NCBI GenBank assembly: GCA_033557465.1
Contig: CM066032.1
Span: forward strand, 57,572,955-57,636,954
Length of the DNA: 64,000 nt
Source of the DNA: Ichthyophis bannanicus
Taxonomy: Eukaryota > Chordata > Amphibia > Gymnophiona > Ichthyophiidae
Direction: 5' to 3'
In this document: piece by piece, positions 21,469 to 32,394 of the stretch
Position numbering within the stretch: the stretch's first letter is position 1
Layout of the letters: every line of letters starts with the position of its first letter
The notes under the pieces: generated by a model
What the model was told of the DNA's origin: nothing
The model's input: only the letters and a program-made list of their open reading frames with translations
The model's database searches: none
Made by a program: the position numbers and the translations under genes

Positions 21469-21799
21469 CCTGGAGTCTACGATACCTGCAAAGACACAAA
21501 AGAAAAAGAAAGGCCTACCAAGTGCGGCACTATGGTTTTCTCTTTAAAACCCATCTATTTTTCTGCAGGACAGTAGTTCCCCTTTCTCACCCAGTATCCA
21601 CTTACACCCGTGCCCAGCTACTTTTACCTTGGCACTGTGTAGATTCAGGCGTTTAGAAAGGTCTCTGGGTCCACCTGGCTGGTCTGCCAGTGAAACTCCT
21701 CTGACGGTTCTTCCACAGACAGGATAGCAGTTTCTCCACTTAAACTTGTGTTTCCTGATGTTTCTTTAGAGTGTCCTTTATTTTTTCAAGCAAAAAAAA

Positions 21800-21817
21800 A
21801 TCCTGCCAACTACGCCA
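21800..21817 (-). promoter_or_regulatory. G1 primer binding site (tRNA-Ser)
   Basis: Minus-strand TGGCGTAGTTGGCAGGAT starts 3 nt inside the 5' LTR edge. It pairs with the 3' end of vertebrate tRNA-Ser(AGA/UGA) including CCA at 17 of 18 positions, with one G-U pair. G2 has the identical 18-mer. Confidence 0.75.
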
Positions 21818-21820
21818 ACC

Positions 21821-23076
21821 TGTCACCAGTAACCCTCCCCAGAGGCAAAAGCATGGGGGTAGGTCAGCCTGGGCGTGTCCAAACCTAGCAAGTAGGGAGT
21901 GCAGTTGGCCCTGCACTGCCTTCTGGGTGTTGTAGTCCCTCTTACTAAGCCAGGAATGAGTTGTAGTCGAGTGGAGTTAGGCAAAAGACAGGATTTTATT
22001 TCCCCTTCCGGGTGGATTCATTTGCAAGAAAAACAAGAACAAAAATGACCATACATCTGGTACAAAAATGAAATGAAACAGGAACAGAAACAGCTTCTAT
22101 ATCTTCAGCTCTTATAAACACTTAGTAGAAGAAAAACGTAGCAGCAGCAGTCCCTTTTAACAAAGGCAAACTCTCTTGCTTTCAATGCTGTTTTACCAAA
22201 ACTCTTAACAGCTATTCTAGCATAGAGACGTGACATAGTCTGCTACAGACAGCGTACAATCCATTTGTTCTTCTGGGGTTTGTTCCATAAGAAATTCTGT
22301 TTGCATTTCTTCACACTCACCCCCAGCTTGTGGATTATACGTCCCTCCAAAGAGCAGTCTCTCTTCACTGCCTCGAGACTTCCCTTCCCCCTTTGCTACA
22401 GAGCAGGGTGGAAGATTACCATATATACTGGAGTTTGCTAAAGAAGAGCCCCACAAACTCTGGCAGTCACAGGGAAAACTTTTACATTCAGTTTCTCTTC
22501 TATCAGGTTTATACAGCCTACCTTCCGGCTTTCTCAAACAGGAATCTCTCAGCACAGCTGGGTCAATAAGGCTTTCACAGCACGGCTGCGTTCTCCTGCC
22601 TTTTACCCTTTGCTTTCTCTCTGACATATAAATGTCCTCGGGCCAGGACGTCTCTGCTTCTCTGGACCTGCAGCTTTCAACTTGGACACTTTCCTCTGGT
22701 CCCTTTCTCCAACTAGTTCCCCAACCAGTCCTACGACCAAGGCTTCCTTCAGTCCTGCAGCTGGGTCTCTCATCAACTCTCCTGCTGAGACTCCTGATTC
22801 TCCTTCCTGTGCTTCTCCCCCTATCTTCAGGTGAGTAATTTTATGTGCGTGTGTCCTGGGGCTTAACTGCACCCCGCCCTCTTCCAGCTGCCTCTCATTA
22901 CACCCTGAGCTCGGGGCTTGTTTGCAGTTTGGGCATGTTCTCTCCCCTCGTGACACTCCTTGTTTACGTTGCTCATGGCAACCCTGGGCCATGTGCTTTT
23001 CTATGCTGTCAGTTTCAGACAGACTTTCTTCAGCTTCACCCAGATCCATGGCTTCTGAGGGATCCACTACATTACA
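21821..23076 (-). repeat. G1 5' LTR
   Basis: 1256 bp, TGTCACC to CATTACA, the partner of 17341-18609. The reading frame found in the 3' LTR is present here as two frames (23067-22603 and 22627-22217), because T-run length and other small indels differ. This copy is not attached to integrase, so it is not expected to be translated. Confidence 0.88.
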
Positions 23077-23215
23077 ATAGGCAACTGGGGAACCATATGA
23101 ATCAACAAGAGACTATACTGTACTGATGGACTACATCTCTCCCCTGCAGGGAAAAGGATCCTAAGTGAAAAATTCAGGCATTATGTGGACAGGCATTTAA
23201 ACTAGGGAAAGGAGG
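23077..23215 (+). pseudogene. CR1-C ORF1 3' end, resumed after G1
   Basis: After the ATAG target duplication the frame reads CTDGLHLSPAGKRILSEKF, then HYVDRHLN and a stop. This is the Asp/His block and C-terminus of the SGNH ORF1 whose first part lies at 16740-17340. It proves that G1 inserted into a CR1 ORF1. Confidence 0.78.
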
Positions 23216-25275
23216 TGACGGATGGAGAAGGACAAGTTCAGTACGTCACTCCCACCAAAAGAAAAACAATATTGGAAACAGCCACACTTTTGAACATATC
23301 AATGGCAAGAGAGAAGGGGCGTGTAGAACAAAACCAATGCAAAAGACAGGCAAGCCAGTCAACAAATGCTGGAAAGCAACGAGTACAAATGCACAAAGCT
23401 TAGCCAACAAAGTTCCCGATCTGGAAGCCCTAATGGTGAAAATAGACTTGGACATTGTGGCCATTACAGAAACATGGTTTAACGAGTCACATGAATGGGA
23501 AATAGCCATAGCTGGCTATAATCTATTTAGAAGAGATAGAGAGGGTAGAAAAGGAGAAGGAGTAGCCCTATATGTCAAAAGCAATATTAAAGCTGCTGAA
23601 ATGCAGGGGACATGGGGAAAAGAAGAAGCGCTCTAGATTGTGTTGGAAAGAGGAGATGGCACTATCATCTATACTGGTGTGGTCTACAGGCCTCCAACTC
23701 AAACCAAAGAAATAGATAGCGAATTGATTGTTGATATTGCAAAGATAGCCATAAAGGGGGAATTGATCATATTGGGTGACTTTAATCTACCTGATGTGAC
23801 TTGGAGTGTTCCTTCTGAGAATCTGGAAAGAAGTTAAAAAATTGTGGATGCCTTCCAAGATGTGTTACTTAAACAAATGGTGATGGAACAGACAGGGAGA
23901 GCTCTGTGCTGGATTTAGTGCTCACCAACAGAGATAGCGTGTCAAATATCCAGGGGGTGACCATGTGAGCAGCAGCGATCATCACACAGTGTGGTTTGAG
24001 ATAAAAGCTAAGGTGGAGTCCAATCACAGCAAACTCAAAATCTTAGACTTCAAAAATGCTGACTTCAGTAAAATGGCAAAGTAACTGAAGGAGGAGTTGG
24101 TAGGGTGGGAGGGGTTAAGGGAAGTCAAATTGCAATGGGCTAAACTAAAGAAAGCAATAAAAGGTGCAACAGATACATGTGTAAGGAAAGCAAATAAAAA
24201 CAAGAGGAAAAGGAAACCTATTTGGTTCTCCAAAGAAGTGGCTGAACAAATAAAGGCAAAAAGCACACCTTTCACAAAATTCAGAAGCTCGCAAACAGAG
24301 GAACACAGAAAAGAACACAAGATCAAACTAAAAGAGACAAAAAGAGAAATAAGGATAGCAAAATCAAAGGCAGAAGAAAATATGGCTAAAGATGTTAAGT
24401 GTGGTGACAAGACTTTTTTCAGGTATATTTGGGAGAGGAAGAAAATCAGAGGTAGAATTGCAGGACTCAAAAATGCTGGAAATGGATTCATGGAAAGTGA
24501 CATTGGAGAAGCGACAATGCTAACAAATACTTCTGCTCTGTTTTCACTAGAGAAAATCCTGGAGAGGGACCACCTGTGATTGACAAATATACAAATGGGA
24601 ATGGAGTAGACATCACACCATTCACAAAAGATGATGTTTTAGAACAGCTTGCAAAACTGAAAGTACCCCAGGATACTGAAAGAGCTCAGAGAAGTTCTTG
24701 AAGGGGCTTTAAAGGATATTTTTAATAGATCCTTGGAGACAGGAGAAGTTCCACAGGACTGGAGATGGGCTGATGTGGTACCTCTCCACAAAAGTGGTAA
24801 TAGGGAGGAAGTGACAAACTACAGGCCAGTAAGCCTTACCTCAGTGGCAGGAAAAGTAAATGAGGCGCTCCTGAAAGAGCGAATAGTGGACTTCCTCGAA
24901 ACCAACAGGTTTCATGATCCGAGGCAACATGGTTTTACCAAAGGACGATCTTGCCAAGCAAATCTGATTGAATTCTTTGACTGGGTGATCAGAGAACTAG
25001 ATCAAGGGCATGTGATGGATGTGATCTACCTAGATTTCAGCAAAACCTTTGATACTGTTCCTCCTAGGAGGCTTATCAGTAAACTCAACAGCTTGGGGAT
25101 GGGTCCCAAGATGGTGAATGGGATCAGAAATTGGTTGAGTGACAGACAACAGAGGGTAACGATAAACGGAACTCACTCGGATGAAAGGAAGATGATTAGT
25201 GGTGTGCCCCAGAGTTTGGTCTTGGGACCGGTATTGTTCAATACATTTGTGAGTGATATTGCCGAAGGGCTAAAT

Positions 25276-25563
25276 TATAATTTATTTTATTAGAGTCTCT
25301 TTTATACCGCGCTATTCAGCATCAGTGCGGTTTACAATGAACAATAAAATACACATTTCCGATGGTACTTTGTGTTTACAGTTGAACAGGTAATGCAACT
25401 TGGATAACAGGGTAACTATTTACAATTTAAGACATAATTGGGAATTCTTTTGACTTCAGTCAAGGGGGTTCTGAGAGGCTTGTGAGGATGGTGCAGCGTC
25501 CACATTGGCTTCTGGGTAAAACTGGAGGAAGAGGTGAAGTTTTAAGGAAAAAAAGTTTTAAAT
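25276..25563 (-). mobile_element. L2-type LINE 3' tail inserted in CR1-C
   Basis: On the minus strand it ends 'gtaaaccgcactgatgctga', 'atagcgcggtataaaaga', then A/T-rich tail, the same 3' hairpin type as other L2 and SINE tails here. Removing it rejoins the CR1 frame across AEGL and GKVCLFADD. No coding sequence remains in it. Confidence 0.65.
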
Positions 25564-25873
25564 GGAAAAGTCTGTCTTTTTGCAGATGACACCAAAATTT
25601 GCAACAGAGTGGACTCCCCTTATGGAGTGGGGAAAATGAGGAAAGATCTACAAAAGCTGGAAGAATGGTCTAATGCTTGGCAGTTAAGATTTAATTTGAA
25701 GAAGTGCAGTGTCATGCACTTGGGAAGCAGAAATCCAAGGGAACTGTATGTGATAGGGGTGAGAGATTGATATGCATGAACCAGGAGAAAGACCTTGGTG
25801 TGATTGTTTCTGATGATCTCAAGATTGCGAAACAGTGTGATAAGGCAGTGATAAAAGCCAGAAGGATGCTGGG

Positions 25874-26162
25874 TTTTATTTATTTACATTCTCTTATATA
25901 CTGTGCTATTCTGCATCAGTGCGGTTTACATTGAACAAACTGAAATTACATTGAACAGGGCATTATAACTTGGAGGTAACTATTTTACAGGGAACATGGG
26001 CTATGGAGGGTTAAGTTGCTTGCCCAAGACCACAAGGAGCACCTGTGGGACTAGAAACCCCAGTCCTTCTGGTCCAAGGTTGCTGTCCTCTAGTGGGATT
26101 TGAACCCCCAACCTTCTGGCCTGAAGTACCTTGCCCCAACCACTAGGCCACTCCTCCACTCC
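25874..26162 (-). mobile_element. CORE-SINE, minus strand
   Basis: The reverse complement matches the SINE at 6395-6674 nearly end to end: the 'tggcctagtggttggggcaa' head near 26140, B box 'ggttcaaatccc' near 26100, the CORE block near 26020, the hairpin near 25900-25930 and the A/T tail next to 25874. It interrupts CR1-C ORF2 after KARRMLG. Confidence 0.88.
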
Positions 26163-26697
26163 TACAGAGTGGAATACAGAGAGGAATTACCAGCAGAAAG
26201 GAAGAGGTGCCAATGCCACTGTACAAGTCGCTGGTGAGGCCTCACTTGGAATATTGTGTTCAGTTTTGGAGATCGTATCTTGCAAAGGATATAAAAATGT
26301 TGGAAGCGGTTCAGAGGAAGGCGACCAAAATGATTTGGAGCCTGCGTCAGAAGACTTATGAGAAGAGACTTGAAGACCTAAATATGTACACTCTGGAGGA
26401 GAGGAGAGACAGGGAAAATATGATTCAGACCTTTAACTACTTAAAGAATATTAATGAACAAAGAAACCTCTTCCAAAGACGGGGAAGCTGTAAAACTAGA
26501 GGGCATAACATGAAGCTGCAAGGTGGTAAACTGAAAGGCAATGTCAGGAAATATTTTTTCACTGAAAGGGTGGTGGATGCTTGGAATGCCCTCCCGAGGG
26601 AAGTGGTGGGGGCAAATACAGTGACAGAATTCAAAATGGCATGGGACAGACAGACACAGTGGATCCCTTTATAGCAACAGGATAAAATCAAAATAAG

Positions 26698-27043
26698 TAT
26701 ATCTTTATCTTTATTCGCAGGATTTGATAAACCGCCCAAGCCGAGGCATCAGGGCGGTGTACAATACAAAAAGGCAATGGCTACAGAAAAAACGAAATGC
26801 TTGTTTTTTACCTTTCATCCATAAACGTAGATCTTCCTCACATGTCTTGCACACTTTGTGAGGAGACCACGGTTTGTCTTGATCGCCTAACTTCAAACCG
26901 AAATAGGCGAAATATACTTTTTTAATAAATGCAGAAATGTTCCTCTGCCGCTTTTTCATGGTATATTCCCCACAAATAAAACAAAAACAGGTAATAATGA
27001 ACTTGCAAGAAACTGAAATTTGACAGGAACGTTCATGTCGCAA
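26698..27043 (-). pseudogene. Cys-rich zinc-finger-like ORF fragment fused to a LINE-type tail
   Basis: The minus-strand frame from 27043 (it opens at TTG, no ATG) reads SCQISVSCKF, CFCFICGEYTMKK, then LKLGDQDKPWSPHKVCKTCEED across about 85 residues. The CxxC pairs and the 'GDQDK.W.PH..C..C' block recall a repeated uncharacterised protein domain of many animal genomes that is often linked to mobile DNA; this is from memory. At about 26795 the similarity stops. The sequence then runs into a hairpin (caccgccctgatg...gggcggttta) and an 'aataaagataaagata' tail at 26698, like a LINE or SINE 3' end. Probably a chimeric retrocopy. Not a host gene as it stands. Confidence 0.45.
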
Positions 27044-27990
27044 CCACCGTGTTTGAGCGAGCGAACGAGGCGAGGCGAACAGGAAAGAACATGCGCCAGC
27101 GCGAGTACTGGATTTAGCCCCCCGCCTCCCAATTGTCCTGTTAATGTATAAAATGAATACAAAACACTCTAAAATATCATGAGGGAGTGTTTCTAGTTAG
27201 TTAACCATTACAACCTCTATTTTGGGCCAAGAAAATAAACTGCAGTCGGCTAAAAAGAAATTATGTGAACATTCCTTATATGGGTAAGAAATCTAATTTT
27301 GCAAGAAAACGTGACGTGATGGAACATTTTGGCTATTTTTCCTGGATTCAGCACCCCAAAATCTATAGGAATCAGTTGCAAAACTGGAGGCAGTTTTTTG
27401 GTAGTGTACCTGTGTAATCGATGAATAGTACTGGTTTCTTCATTTTGAGGAACCTCAGCGGAGCTGGTAACCTTGTTCTGATGCAGCCCGAATAAAGGTG
27501 GAGGGTGAAACGTGAGTCAACACTGATACTTATCCAGCTCTCAGCGAAGTGTGACGACAGTTTGACTGAAGGGTGTTGCGAATTCAGCTAAGTGTTTTCA
27601 AAAAATTGTAAAACACATTGAGGCCTATGAATGACATTTGGGGTTAAGTGGTTACGGGTTTTGTTAGTGGCTTTCTGCCAGTTTGCCGGTTCCACCCCCC
27701 TGCTCTGAGGCCTCTTAATACAGTTGCTGCCCAGTTGGTCAACTGTTACACTTTAGGCAGATATAAATTTATGATGCCTACATTTAAGCAATTTTTTCAT
27801 TGATATTTTGGTACTCAGTGGCTCTTTTATATTTTGGTTATTTAGTGAGTGAGAATTCTTGAGGATTTAATTATTGAATTCTATCGGTTCTAAATGGGCA
27901 GTGTTTATAATACTTCCTAATGTACCTGGCATTTGGCAATGGAGTATAGTAATGTAGAAATCTAGTAGTCTTTCTTTATCCAGATACTCA
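27044..27990. other. Unassigned, mostly AT-rich DNA
   Basis: A short GC-rich, repeat-like start (27045-27125, 'gcgagcgaacgaggcgaggc') is followed by AT-rich sequence without a long open frame. A stretch near 27475-27530 ('ctgatgcagcccgaataaag', 'ggtgaaacgtgagtc') looks faintly like Penelope-type LTRs but is not good enough to call. Confidence 0.4.
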
Positions 27991-28075
27991 TTAAGAGGCA
28001 TGTTTACTAAACGTTAGAGCACGTTAACATTATGCAAATATTTATGCAAATGAGGCCACTTATGCAAATGAGGTC
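27991..28075 (+). repeat. Possible transposon end with three octamer motifs
   Basis: Starts 'ttaagaggcatgtttactaa' (27991-28010), the reverse of the motif at 15049-15068. Three exact ATGCAAAT octamers follow at 28032-28039, 28044-28051 and 28062-28069. ATGCAAAT is the known binding motif of POU/Oct factors. Whether it acts here is unknown. Confidence 0.5.
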
Positions 28076-28159
28076 CTGCAATGCGTCTCCACACATGTCC
28101 CCACACCCTACCTTGGGCCGCCTCTGACTGTGGATGCCAATGTCTTGTAGTTGCTGCAA

Positions 28160-28800
28160 TGTGCAGAAATACAAGGATAAAACCCTGCTTAGGACTCTCT
28201 ATGCTTTTTATGAGTCTGTCAATAAGTGAAGTTAGTAGAGTTTCTACTCCGTGGCCAGGGTGGAAACCAAGCTGCTCCAAGTCAGGGGTGCATTTGAGTT
28301 GATGTGATTCTATAATTGCTGTAGGACCACGTTTCCATTATTTTTGCCAAGACGGGCAGGCTGGAGATTGGATCAGTTGGATCCAGCTTGGAATTCTGAA
28401 GTATAGGGCGGATAGATGCAGTCTTTAGGTTGTGAGGCATATATCCCTGAGAGAAAGAAAGGGGTATCATCTTACATAGGATTGGGGCTAGCTCAGCTCT
28501 TGCAATTTTGAACCAACTGACTGGGCAGGGGTCTAGTTGAAATGTTGTTGTGTTGAGGCTAAGGATAAGGTTTACTAAATTTTCAGAGGAAAATGGGGTG
28601 AAGGACAGCAGTGGGTTGCCAATGCAGGCTTGATTGCGATTTTAATGTGTGCCAGGGGGTGAGTTAAGGAGTTTTGATTGGAAGTGGATAGCAAAGGCCT
28701 GTGTCTTAGGAATGACCGGAGGCACCACTTGGTTGTTCTCTTTCAATAAGGACTTAACAATAACGTACAGTTCTCTAGATTTGTTTGGTGATTTCATTAT
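28160..28800 (-). pseudogene. L2-type LINE RT fragment, minus strand
   Basis: Minus-strand frames include LSLNTTTFQLDPCPVSWFK (about 28520), MIPLSFSQGYMPHNLK-type and ILQNSKLDPTDP (28470-28282), and QLGFHPGHGVETLL with ILVFLHIAATT (28280-28150), in RT order. These match the L2 pieces at 56721-57277 block by block (DPCPAAW, QGVMPTYLK, QYGFRQHHGVETLL). The YADD region is missing. Confidence 0.72.
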
Positions 28801-28809
28801 CAATTTTGT

Positions 28810-29455
28810 ATGGTAGTCCCTTTTTGCCTTATTAGTCTCAAACTGATCTTGTATGACCTACACTGGTTACCCATCCCTAGCCATACAAAATACAAGTTAC
28901 TTATGATCACTTTCAAAGTCATTAGAAAACTATCGTCCCTACCCCTCTCACAATTAGTCAATATCGTACCTAAAAACCGACAAAGACGAGAGCAATTGAA
29001 TAACACCCTGGTTACTCCATCTGAATTCTGTAAAACTATAAAATGCACAAGCAATAGAACTTTTGAATATATCTCCCCTATGCTCTGGAATGCTTTACCA
29101 GCTAGCCTCCGAAACATCACAGACCTCGCCACCTTTCGTTCCCATCTCAAAACTCACCTCTTTACTGAACATTTTGATCAAAACTCACCGCAAATCAACA
29201 CAGATCCTACATAAATAACTATTCAAACTTTACAAACCCATAATATAACAATCTCCCCCGCCAGTACCCCCTGAACTTATCCTTTTGCTTCATTTCTTGT
29301 ATATTAATTGTAAATAAGTTATTTTCTCCTGAATCATGCAAATTATTGATTTATTCTGTTAACATGTTCTATGTACTTGTTCAATTGTAAACTGCTATGA
29401 TTGCCTGATATAGCGAAATAGAAAACACGCAAATAAATAAATAAATAAACCGATA
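28810..29455 (+). pseudogene. L2-type LINE C-terminus and 3'UTR
   Basis: The frame at 28810-29214 carries LHWLPIPSHTKYKLLMITFK, then MLWNALPASLRNITDL and FRSHLKTHLF, the C-terminal signature of L2-type ORF2. The 3'UTR runs to 'gcaaataaataaataaataa' at 29430-29448. It is 5'-truncated and points opposite to the neighbouring L2 piece at 28160-28800. Confidence 0.8.
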
Positions 29456-29465
29456 AGACTGTAGG

Positions 29466-31560
29466 ATAACATAAGAACATAAGATATGCCATACTGGGTC
29501 AGACCAAGTCCATCAAGCCCAGTATTCTGTTTCCAACAGTGGCCAATCTAGGTCACAAGTACCTAGCAGTTTCCCCAAAAGACACAGGTTCCACAATGCT
29601 TGTACTGGGAAAAACAGTGGATTTCCCGGGTCCCCTTTAATAATGGTTTATGGACCTTTCCTCCAGGAACTTGTCCAAACCTTATTAAACCCAGCTACAC
29701 TAACAGCCTTTACTACATCCTCCGGTAACAAATTCCAGAGTTTGATTATGCATTGAGTGAAAAAATATTTTCTCTTATTAGTCTTAAATGGGTTACACTG
29801 TAGCTTTATTGCATGTCCTCTAGTCTTACTACATATTGATGGGGTAAACAATCAATCTATGTTTACCCGTTCCACTCCATTAATTTATAGACCTCTATCA
29901 TATCTTCTCTTAGCTATCTCTTTTCCAGGTTGAAGAGCCCTAACCTTTTTAGCCTCTCCTCATAAGGGTATCCTTCCATCCTCTTTACCATTCTGGTGGC
30001 TCTTCTCTGTACCTTTTCTAATTCTGCTATATCCTTTTTAAGATAAGGTGAACAGAATTGCACACAATATTCAAGGTACAGTCACACCATGGAATCATAC
30101 AGAGGCATTATAATATCCTTTGTTTTATTCTCCCTTCCTTTCCTTATGATACCTAGCATTCTATTTGCTCTCTTGGCTGCCGCTACACACTGGGCAGAGG
30201 GTTTTAGCATACTATCCATGATGATGTCTAAATCTTTTTCCTGGGTGGTGGTTCCTAATGTGGAACCTTACATCGTGTAATCATAGTTTGGGTTGTTCTT
30301 TCCTAGGTGCATAAATGTGCACTTGTCCATATTAAATTTCATCTGCTATTTGGATGCCCAGTCTTCCAATTTATTAAGGTCCTCTTGCAATTTTTCACAA
30401 TCCTCTTACGTTTTAACAACTTTGAATAATTTTATGTCTTCTGCAAATTTGATTACCTCACTCATTATTCCCATTTTGTGGTCATTTACGAATATGTCAA
30501 AAAGTAGCGGAACCAGCACAGATCCCTGGGGTACTCCACTATTCACCTTTCTCCATTTGGAAAATTGGCCATTTAGCCCTACCCTCTGCTTTCTATCTTT
30601 TAACCAGTTCCTGATCCACAATAGTACACTGCCTCCTATCCCATGACTTTTTAATTTCGCCAAGAGTCTCTCATGAGGGACCTTGTCAAATGCTTTCTGA
30701 AAATCCAAATACACAACTTCAACCGACCCACCTTTGTCTGTTTATTTACACCTTCAAAAAAAATATAACAGATTAGTAAAACAAGACCTTCCTTGGCTAA
30801 AGCCATGTTGGCTGTCTCCCATAAAACCATGGCTAGCTACATGTTCAGAAATGTTGTTCCTAATAAAGGTCTTCTACCATTTTTTCCAGTACTGATGTCA
30901 GGCTCACCAGTCAGTAGTTTCCCAGATCACCCCGGAACCCTTTTAAAAAATTGGCATTACATTGGCCATCCTCAATCTTCAAGTATTACTGATGATTTTA
31001 ATGATAGTTCACAGATAGTTATAGTAGGTCTGTAATCTCCAATTTCAATTCTTTCACATTGGATGTATACTATCTGGTCCAGGTGATTTGCTCTTCTTCA
31101 GTTTATCAAATAGCTATAATACATGTTCCAGATTTATTGATATTTCTTTCATTTCTTCTGCTGCATCAGCTTTAAATACCATTTCAGTCATGGGTAACAT
31201 CCCTCCATCTTTTTCAGTAAAGACTGAAGCAAAGAATTCATTCAGTCTCTCCGCTATGGCCTTGCCCCCTCTTAGTGTCCCTTTTACCCCTCTATCATCC
31301 AATGTTCCAACTGACTCACAGGTTTTTTGCTACGAATGTACTTGTAAAAGATTTTATTATAAGTTTTTGTTTCCACAGCAAGCTTTTTTTCAAATTCTCT
31401 CTTTGCCTGCCTTATCAGTGCCTTGCATCTAATTTGCCAATGCTTATGTTGTTTGCAGTTTTCATCATTTGGCTCCTTTTTCCATTTCCTGAAAGATGCT
31501 TTTTGGCTACAACAGCCTCTCTAAGCTCACCTTTAAACTCACAGAGGTAACCGGGCAGGT
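29466..31560 (-). mobile_element. CR1-B copy 4, heavily decayed
   Basis: Octamer-type tail at 29468-29485 ('taacataagaacataag') and the same 3'UTR as copies 1 and 2. Readable ORF2 patches run upstream: 29851-29648 ([19 protein letters not shown]), 30714-30406 (YLDFQKAFDKVPH, SGVPQGSVLVPLLF), 31302-31114 and 31603-31415 (linker). Many frameshifts. It stops at about 31560 before the endonuclease, so it is 5'-truncated. Confidence 0.82.
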
Positions 31561-31879
31561 GGCTGTATATGCAGACTGATTGGAATAGGATCCCGGCCTG
31601 CACATACAGGCCCTAGATCTGATTCTGATCCTGCGAGGAACATGTAGCCCCCATGGGATCAGAATCAATTCTACCCCTGGGCGAACCGATTCCGATCGGA
31701 TGCGCAGGGGCCTGGATGCACACATTAGAATGTGCCTCCACATCAAGAGGGCAATGATTGAAATGAAAGGGTGTCATCTAAGTGCTTGTTTTAGCATGCA
31801 CAAGTGGTGCTGCTAGTCGGTCACTAGCTCAAGCACTGAGGCCTCCATTATAATAACTGACCCAGTGCCCCTCTGTTTT
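31561..31879. other. Unassigned sequence
   Basis: Moderately GC-rich, with the word 'gatcagaatc' and its near reverse complement 'gattctgatcc' close together (31620-31670), which could be part of an inverted repeat. No ORF or family is recognised. Confidence 0.35.
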
Positions 31880-31897
31880 AAGATTTGAGTAGGGTGA

Positions 31898-31970
31898 GCC
31901 TGTCATTGTTATTGTTGAATGTGGCTGGCATGTATTATGTCTGTATAAATAAAAGTTTAAAAAAAAAAAA
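31898..31970 (+). mobile_element. Short retroposed mRNA 3' end (processed pseudogene tail)
   Basis: About 60 bp ending in AATAAA (31948-31953), a short spacer and a pure A run (31959-31970). It is flanked by an 18-bp direct repeat 'aagatttgagtagggtga', at 31880-31897 and again ending at 31986. The first copy follows TTTT, giving TTTT/AA, the preferred nick site of L1 endonuclease. These are the hallmarks of L1-type retroposition of a polyadenylated transcript. The source gene cannot be named from so short a piece. Confidence 0.85.
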
Positions 31971-32089
31971 GATTTGAGTAGGGTGATTTCACCTAAAACT
32001 TAAGTGAGGTTGATAGTTATAGTGTAGTTTCATATGCCTCGGGTGAAGTATTATTTATTTTCACCTTCCCCCTTTTTTTTATTTTGATA

Positions 32090-32385
32090 ACTATATATTA
32101 AAGCATTATAACTGTCAGCATATTTACAAAATAGCAACTGGCACAAGATGGTCAATTTGTAAAACATGAGGGGAAAGAGTGAGGTTTATGTTGGGTAAAC
32201 GTTTTCTGTGTCTGTCTGAGTGCCAAAATAATCTCTAAATAAGCAAGTCTTGAGGTGTTTTCTGAAATCTGTGAAGTCTGCCAGTGTCCTGAGGCCATCT
32301 GGTAGGGAGTTCCAGAGGATCGGTGTGAAGATGCCGAGGCTCTATCACACGTTGATCTATTTGTGTTCCAAAGGTTGGGGGGGGG
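32090..32385 (-). pseudogene. L2-type LINE C-terminus, minus strand
   Basis: On the minus strand one reads ILWNSLPDGLRTLADFTDF and FRKHLKTCLFRDYF in one frame at about 32340-32220, the L2 C-terminal block, with 3'UTR towards 32100. It abuts the plus-strand L2 that begins at about 32395, with a G-run (32382-32390) at the border. Confidence 0.72.
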
Positions 32386-32394
32386 GGGGAACAA

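Larger units (their letters stand above)
17341..23076 (-). mobile_element. G1: Gmr1-like Gypsy LTR element lacking RT
   Basis: A 5.7-kb minus-strand LTR retrotransposon in CR1-C. LTRs are 17341-18609 (3' LTR) and 21821-23076 (5' LTR), both TGT...ACA, flanked by ATAG at 17337-17340 and 23077-23080 (4-bp target duplication). The internal part (18610-21820) encodes Gag with a SCAN-like region, a zinc knuckle, protease and integrase. No reverse transcriptase or RNase H is present anywhere. The ORF runs through the polypurine tract into the 3' LTR. The Gag/integrase frames have frameshifts. It resembles G2 (33118-39752) in plan but is a distinct family. Confidence 0.85.
23337..26674 (+). pseudogene. 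CR1-C ORF2: endonuclease-reverse transcriptase pseudogene
   Basis: Plus-strand frames 23337-23636 and 23640-23837 hold the endonuclease (AITETWFNE; LGDFNLPDV). Frame 24097-24579 is the linker and frame 24733-25293 the RT (NYRPVSLTS, QHGFTKGRSC, YLDFSKTFDTVP, SGVPQSLVLGPVLF). FADD is at about 25590 and the C-terminal part at 25704-25934 and 26207-26674 (WNALPREVVG). An L2-type tail (25276-25563) and a SINE (25874-26162) split it, on top of frameshifts. Close in sequence to CR1-A ORF2 but clearly older. Confidence 0.82.

Noticed and set aside
27470..27535. Hammerhead ribozyme of a Penelope-type LTR
   Set aside because: A CTGATG...GAAAC pattern is present, but the core CTGATGA is CTGATGC here and the stems do not pair convincingly by eye.
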